From Streptomyces sp. NBC_01233 (GTDB lineage: Bacteria; Actinomycetota; Actinomycetes; Streptomycetales; Streptomycetaceae), in NCBI RefSeq assembly GCF_035989305.1, contig NZ_CP108514.1:8226501-8290500 (forward strand): a stretch of DNA of 64,000 nucleotides. The letters run 5' to 3'. This document shows, piece by piece, positions 61,444 to 64,000 of this stretch. Positions within the stretch are counted from its first letter, which is position 1, and each line of letters begins with the position of its first letter. The notes beneath the pieces were generated by a model. The model had not been told where the DNA came from. It was given only the letters and a program-made list of their open reading frames with translations, and did not search any database. Both the position numbers and the translations under genes were made by a program.

Positions 61444-62561
61444 GTGCGAACCTGCGGCTGATGCTGCTCATGGGCCGGGTGGTGGCCGCGCCCGCCCCGG
61501 CCGTGCTGCTGGACGCCCTGCAGTCCGTCCAGGTCACCAGCTCCAGCGGATCGGCCAGCGGTTTCCAGCTGACCTTCGCCGTCGCCAAGCGTTCGCCGGT
61601 GATGCAGGTGCTGCTGCCCTCGGGGGCCCTCGACCCGAAGACCAGGGTGATCGTGGTCGCGGTGGTCGGCGGCGTCCCGCATGTGCTGACGGACGGCGTG
61701 GTCACAAGGCAAGAGCTCAACCCCGGTACCTCGCCCGGAACTTCGCAGCTCACGCTGACCGGCGAGGACCTCACGGTCCTGATGGACCTGAAACACGCCC
61801 AGCATCCGTACCCCGGCCTGCCGTTCAACCTGCGGGCGATGGCCGTGTGCGCCCGCTACGCCGAGTACGGCATCATCCCGGCCGCCGTGCCCACGGTGAT
61901 CAGCAACCTCCCGGATCCCACGAAGAAGATCCCCGTCCAGTCGTGCACCGATCTCGAGTACCTGCGGGGCATGGCGACCGACGCGGGTTACGTCTTCTTC
62001 CTCGAACCGGGGCCCGTGCCAGGCCTCAGCATCGCCTACTGGGGCCCCGAAGTGCGCGCCGGAATCCTCCAGCCCGCACTCACCGTCGACTCGGGGGCCG
62101 CGACCAACGTCGAGTCGCTCACCTTCGGCTACGACGGGCTCAGTCGGACCCAGTACACGATCCCCCTCACCGAACCCAACACCAAGATCACGTTCCAGCT
62201 GCCGGTACCGGACGTCAGCCTGCTCCGCCCGCCCCTGGCCCTCCGGCCGGCGATCGCCATGCGCGAGAAGCCGGTGCCCGACCTGACCGGCCGCACGATC
62301 CCCGAGGCCCTGCTGCTGGGGCTCAGCCGCACCTCCGCTTCCGCGGACGCGATCAGCGGCAGCGGCAAGCTCGACGTACTGCGCTACGGGCACGTGCTCA
62401 GCGCGCGCCACCTGGTCGGTGTCCGGGGCGCCGGGCTCGCGTACGACGGGGTGTACTACGTGCGCAGTGTCACCCATGACATCCGGCGCGGGGAGTACAA
62501 ACAGAGCTTCCAGCTCAGCCGGGACGGACTCGTCTCCAACACACCGGTGGTGATCCCATGA
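61440..62561 (+). CDS. Spike hub protein, VgrG/Pvc8/gpD-like (373 aa)
   Basis: This has the phage late-control-D fold. Notable blocks are LQSVQVTSSSGSASGFQLTF, SQLTLTGEDLTVLMDLKHAQ, YVFFLEPGPVPGLSIAYWGP and LVGVRGAGLAYDGVYYVRSV. The C-terminal strand SVTHDIRRGEYKQSFQL is typical. It forms the trimeric hub under the tube; the needle domain is encoded by the next gene (overlap 4 bp), so the spike is split in two proteins. Confidence 0.87.
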   Translation: MSANLRLMLLMGRVVAAPAPAVLLDALQSVQVTSSSGSASGFQLTFAVAKRSPVMQVLLPSGALDPKTRVIVVAVVGGVPHVLTDGVVTRQELNPGTSPGTSQLTLTGEDLTVLMDLKHAQHPYPGLPFNLRAMAVCARYAEYGIIPAAVPTVISNLPDPTKKIPVQSCTDLEYLRGMATDAGYVFFLEPGPVPGLSIAYWGPEVRAGILQPALTVDSGAATNVESLTFGYDGLSRTQYTIPLTEPNTKITFQLPVPDVSLLRPPLALRPAIAMREKPVPDLTGRTIPEALLLGLSRTSASADAISGSGKLDVLRYGHVLSARHLVGVRGAGLAYDGVYYVRSVTHDIRRGEYKQSFQLSRDGLVSNTPVVIP

Positions 62562-63097
62562 CCAAGACCGCCCCCGCCGCGACAAAGCGATGGGACGGCC
62601 TCTACCAGGGCGTGGTCGTCTCCAACGTGGACCCGACCCAGTGCGGCCGGCTCCTGGTGCGCGTGCCCGAGGTGCTCGGCAACTCTCCCAGCTTCTGGGT
62701 GGAACCGCTCACCCCGCTCGCCGGTCCGGGCTACGGGATGTACGTCGTCCCGACTCCCGAGTCCGGGGTGTGGGTGAAGTTCCTGGGCGGCGACCTCGAA
62801 CGGGGCGTCTACCTCGGCTTCTGGCGCGGCGGTCCGGCCGACGTCCCCCCGGCCGCCAAGCTCACCGCGCCCGGCATCCCGCAGATCGTCCTGGCGACTC
62901 CGAGCCAGAACGCACTGGTGATCAGCGACCAGAGCGCTCCGCTGGGCGGCATCACCCTGCAACTCCACGGCCCCGCCGGGCCGTTCATCAAGATCGACGA
63001 AAAGGGCATCGAGCTGTCCTGCGGTCCCGGCCTGGCCAGCATCAGGCTCATGGGCAAGCAGGTCATCGTCAACGACGGCGCCCTGATGGTGCAGTGA
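62558..63097 (+). CDS. Spike/baseplate V protein with OB fold (179 aa)
   Basis: An OB-fold start (GLYQGVVVSNVDPTQCGRLL) is followed by YVVPTPESGVWVKFLGGDLE and the beta-helix-like needle end (ITLQLHGPAGPFIKIDEKGI). This is the gpV/gp5-C counterpart that continues the hub into the puncturing spike. The start overlaps the hub stop. No lysozyme domain is seen. Confidence 0.86.
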   Translation: MTKTAPAATKRWDGLYQGVVVSNVDPTQCGRLLVRVPEVLGNSPSFWVEPLTPLAGPGYGMYVVPTPESGVWVKFLGGDLERGVYLGFWRGGPADVPPAAKLTAPGIPQIVLATPSQNALVISDQSAPLGGITLQLHGPAGPFIKIDEKGIELSCGPGLASIRLMGKQVIVNDGALMVQ

Positions 63098-63107
63098 GGA
63101 GTACGGG

Positions 63108-63449
63108 ATGCCGGGACTGCTGTTCCACTTCGGGGCGACCATGACCTGCGCCCATCCGCCGGGACTGGCGAACATCCCGGTGCCCGTCCAGCAGCGGGTG
63201 CTGGTCATGGCGCAACCGGTCGCCACCACCGCGGACACCTTCCTCGTCACCGGCTGCCTCCTGACCGGGACCGCCCCGCCCTGCACCACGATCCAGTGGC
63301 TGGGCGTGGCCGGCCGGGTGTTCGTGAACGGGCTGCCCGCCCTGCTCCAGCCCACCCCGCCGCCGTCCCCCGGCGCCGGGCTGAGCAATTCCGCGCCACC
63401 TGTGCCGCCCCTCGTGCAGGCCGCCCAGATCCGCGTGTGGGGGATGTGA
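63108..63449 (+). CDS. PAAR-like tip protein (113 aa)
   Basis: The start is GLLFHFGATMTCAHPPGLAN, followed by a repeat-like series of short strands (TFLVTGCLLTGTAPPCTTIQ, AGRVFVNGLPALLQ) and a Pro-rich loop before the final IRVWGM. This matches PAAR-like cone proteins that sharpen the spike. Cysteines and one His may bind a metal ion at the tip. It overlaps the next gene by 4 bp. Confidence 0.78.
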   Translation: MPGLLFHFGATMTCAHPPGLANIPVPVQQRVLVMAQPVATTADTFLVTGCLLTGTAPPCTTIQWLGVAGRVFVNGLPALLQPTPPPSPGAGLSNSAPPVPPLVQAAQIRVWGM

Positions 63450-63817
63450 GCGCCGTGAACATCGACTTCCCCTACCGCATCGACGCGCGCGGCCGGACCG
63501 CGGCCGTCGGACATGCGGAGCACGTGCGGAACATGGTGGAACAGGTGCTGTTCACCTCGCCCGGCGAACGGGTGCACCGGCCCGACTTCGGCTGCGGGCT
63601 GCTGGACCTGGTCTTCGGGCCGGCGGGGCGGGAGGTGGCCGCCACCGTCGAAATGACGGCCCAGGCCGCCCTGCAGCGCTGGCTCGGCGATCTGCTGACC
63701 GTCGAAACCCTCGAAGTAGCCGTGGAGGAGTCCGCGTTGAACGTGTTCGTCGCCTACCGGCTCCTCGCCACCGGCGAGCGGCAGAGCATCCGCATCGACG
63801 GAGGGACCGCGCGATGA
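63446..63817 (+). CDS. gp25-like baseplate wedge protein (123 aa)
   Basis: The GTG at 63446 overlaps the tip stop; GTG 63455 is possible. It encodes FPYRIDARGRTAAVGHAEHV, MVEQVLFTSPGERVHRPDFG and CGLLDLVFGPAG, the gp25 signature with the EPR-like ERVHRPDFG core, then VEMTAQAALQRWLGDLLTVE. It sits at the wedge/sheath-initiator interface in contractile tails. Its stop overlaps the next start. Confidence 0.88.
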   Translation: MSAVNIDFPYRIDARGRTAAVGHAEHVRNMVEQVLFTSPGERVHRPDFGCGLLDLVFGPAGREVAATVEMTAQAALQRWLGDLLTVETLEVAVEESALNVFVAYRLLATGERQSIRIDGGTAR

Positions 63818-64000
63818 CCGGAGCGGAGCACCGTCCGAAACAGGAACCCGCGGACGGACCCGCGGACGCCACCTCGTACAGCACCTCGTACGTGTCCGAC
63901 CACGTTCCGTCGCCCGCGTACGGGTCCGGGACGCCGGCGCTGGGCTGCGACAGCGAGCGGCGGCGGGCCGCCGTGCGCGCACACGGCCTGGGCGGCATCG
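63814..64000 (+). CDS. Putative baseplate J-like protein, 5' part only
   Basis: The first 62 codons are present, running off the right edge. After a low-complexity start the segment CDSERRRAAVRAHGLGGI matches the RRAAVR-x-GIDY start of large baseplate assembly (gp6/J-like, Pvc11-like) proteins. It overlaps the gp25-like gene, consistent with the wedge operon order. Its length and further domains are not visible. Confidence 0.65.
   Translation, partial: MTGAEHRPKQEPADGPADATSYSTSYVSDHVPSPAYGSGTPALGCDSERRRAAVRAHGLGGI

Overview
The window looks like a chromosomal stretch of a Streptomyces or very close relative. GC content is very high and almost every codon ends in G or C. Genes overlap by ATGA/GTGA, TTG and GTG starts are common, and a mycothiol-dependent enzyme, a MatAB-like exopolysaccharide cluster and a Streptomyces-type contractile injection system are present. 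No rRNA, tRNA, transposase or CRISPR array was seen. All names rest on sequence features recognised by eye; no database search was run.

Layout. (1) 1-1.6 kb: the 5' part of a periplasmic binding lipoprotein gene on the minus strand, behind a cobalamin riboswitch, with a 33-codon ORF between them; then a small membrane protein gene. (2) 1.6-6 kb: a membrane-bound KAP-like P-loop NTPase and an unknown protein. (3) 6-21 kb: a nitrogen-catabolic island with three agmatine-deiminase-family enzymes (two with Tat signals, one cytosolic), a gamma/beta-fused urease subunit with a divergent urease alpha subunit, a complete family-5 ABC importer and three TetR regulators. Five near-identical palindromes, built on TTGACTGAA and its reverse complement, sit on the -35/spacer of five promoters. 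A sixth promoter has the same geometry with a different palindrome. This looks like one tightly wired regulon for guanidino/ureido compounds. (4) 21-24.7 kb: gene remnants (ABC ATPase, esterase, methyltransferase) around an intact SpoIIE-type phosphatase gene.

(5) 25.1-31.6 kb: a peptide-export cassette with a 79-aa double-glycine-leader precursor, an HlyD-like adaptor, a C39-peptidase ABC transporter and a second NHLM-type ABC transporter. No modification enzyme lies nearby and the core has no cysteine, so an unmodified bacteriocin-like product is likely. (6) 31.6-33.1 kb: two gene remnants and a mycothiol-dependent DinB-fold enzyme. (7) 33.2-38.3 kb: a translationally coupled alpha/beta hydrolase plus caspase-STAND-WD40 protein, a plausible conflict or cell-death module. 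(8) 38.3-43.9 kb: a small hypothetical gene, a heptanucleotide repeat, a cation/proton antiporter, a lipid kinase and a secreted peptidase. (9) 44-49.2 kb: a GH16-like lipoprotein facing a MatAB-like exopolysaccharide operon.

(10) 49.3-64 kb: a contractile injection system. A divergent DUF4157 protein with an HNH-like C terminus is the putative cargo. Opposite it run sheath, tube, baseplate, AAA+ ATPase, spike, PAAR, gp25-like and baseplate-J genes, mostly overlapping by 4 bp and running off the right edge. The strongest candidates for undescribed biology are the agmatine-deiminase/urease regulon, the orphan NHLM peptide system, the caspase-STAND pair and the DUF4157-HNH cargo.
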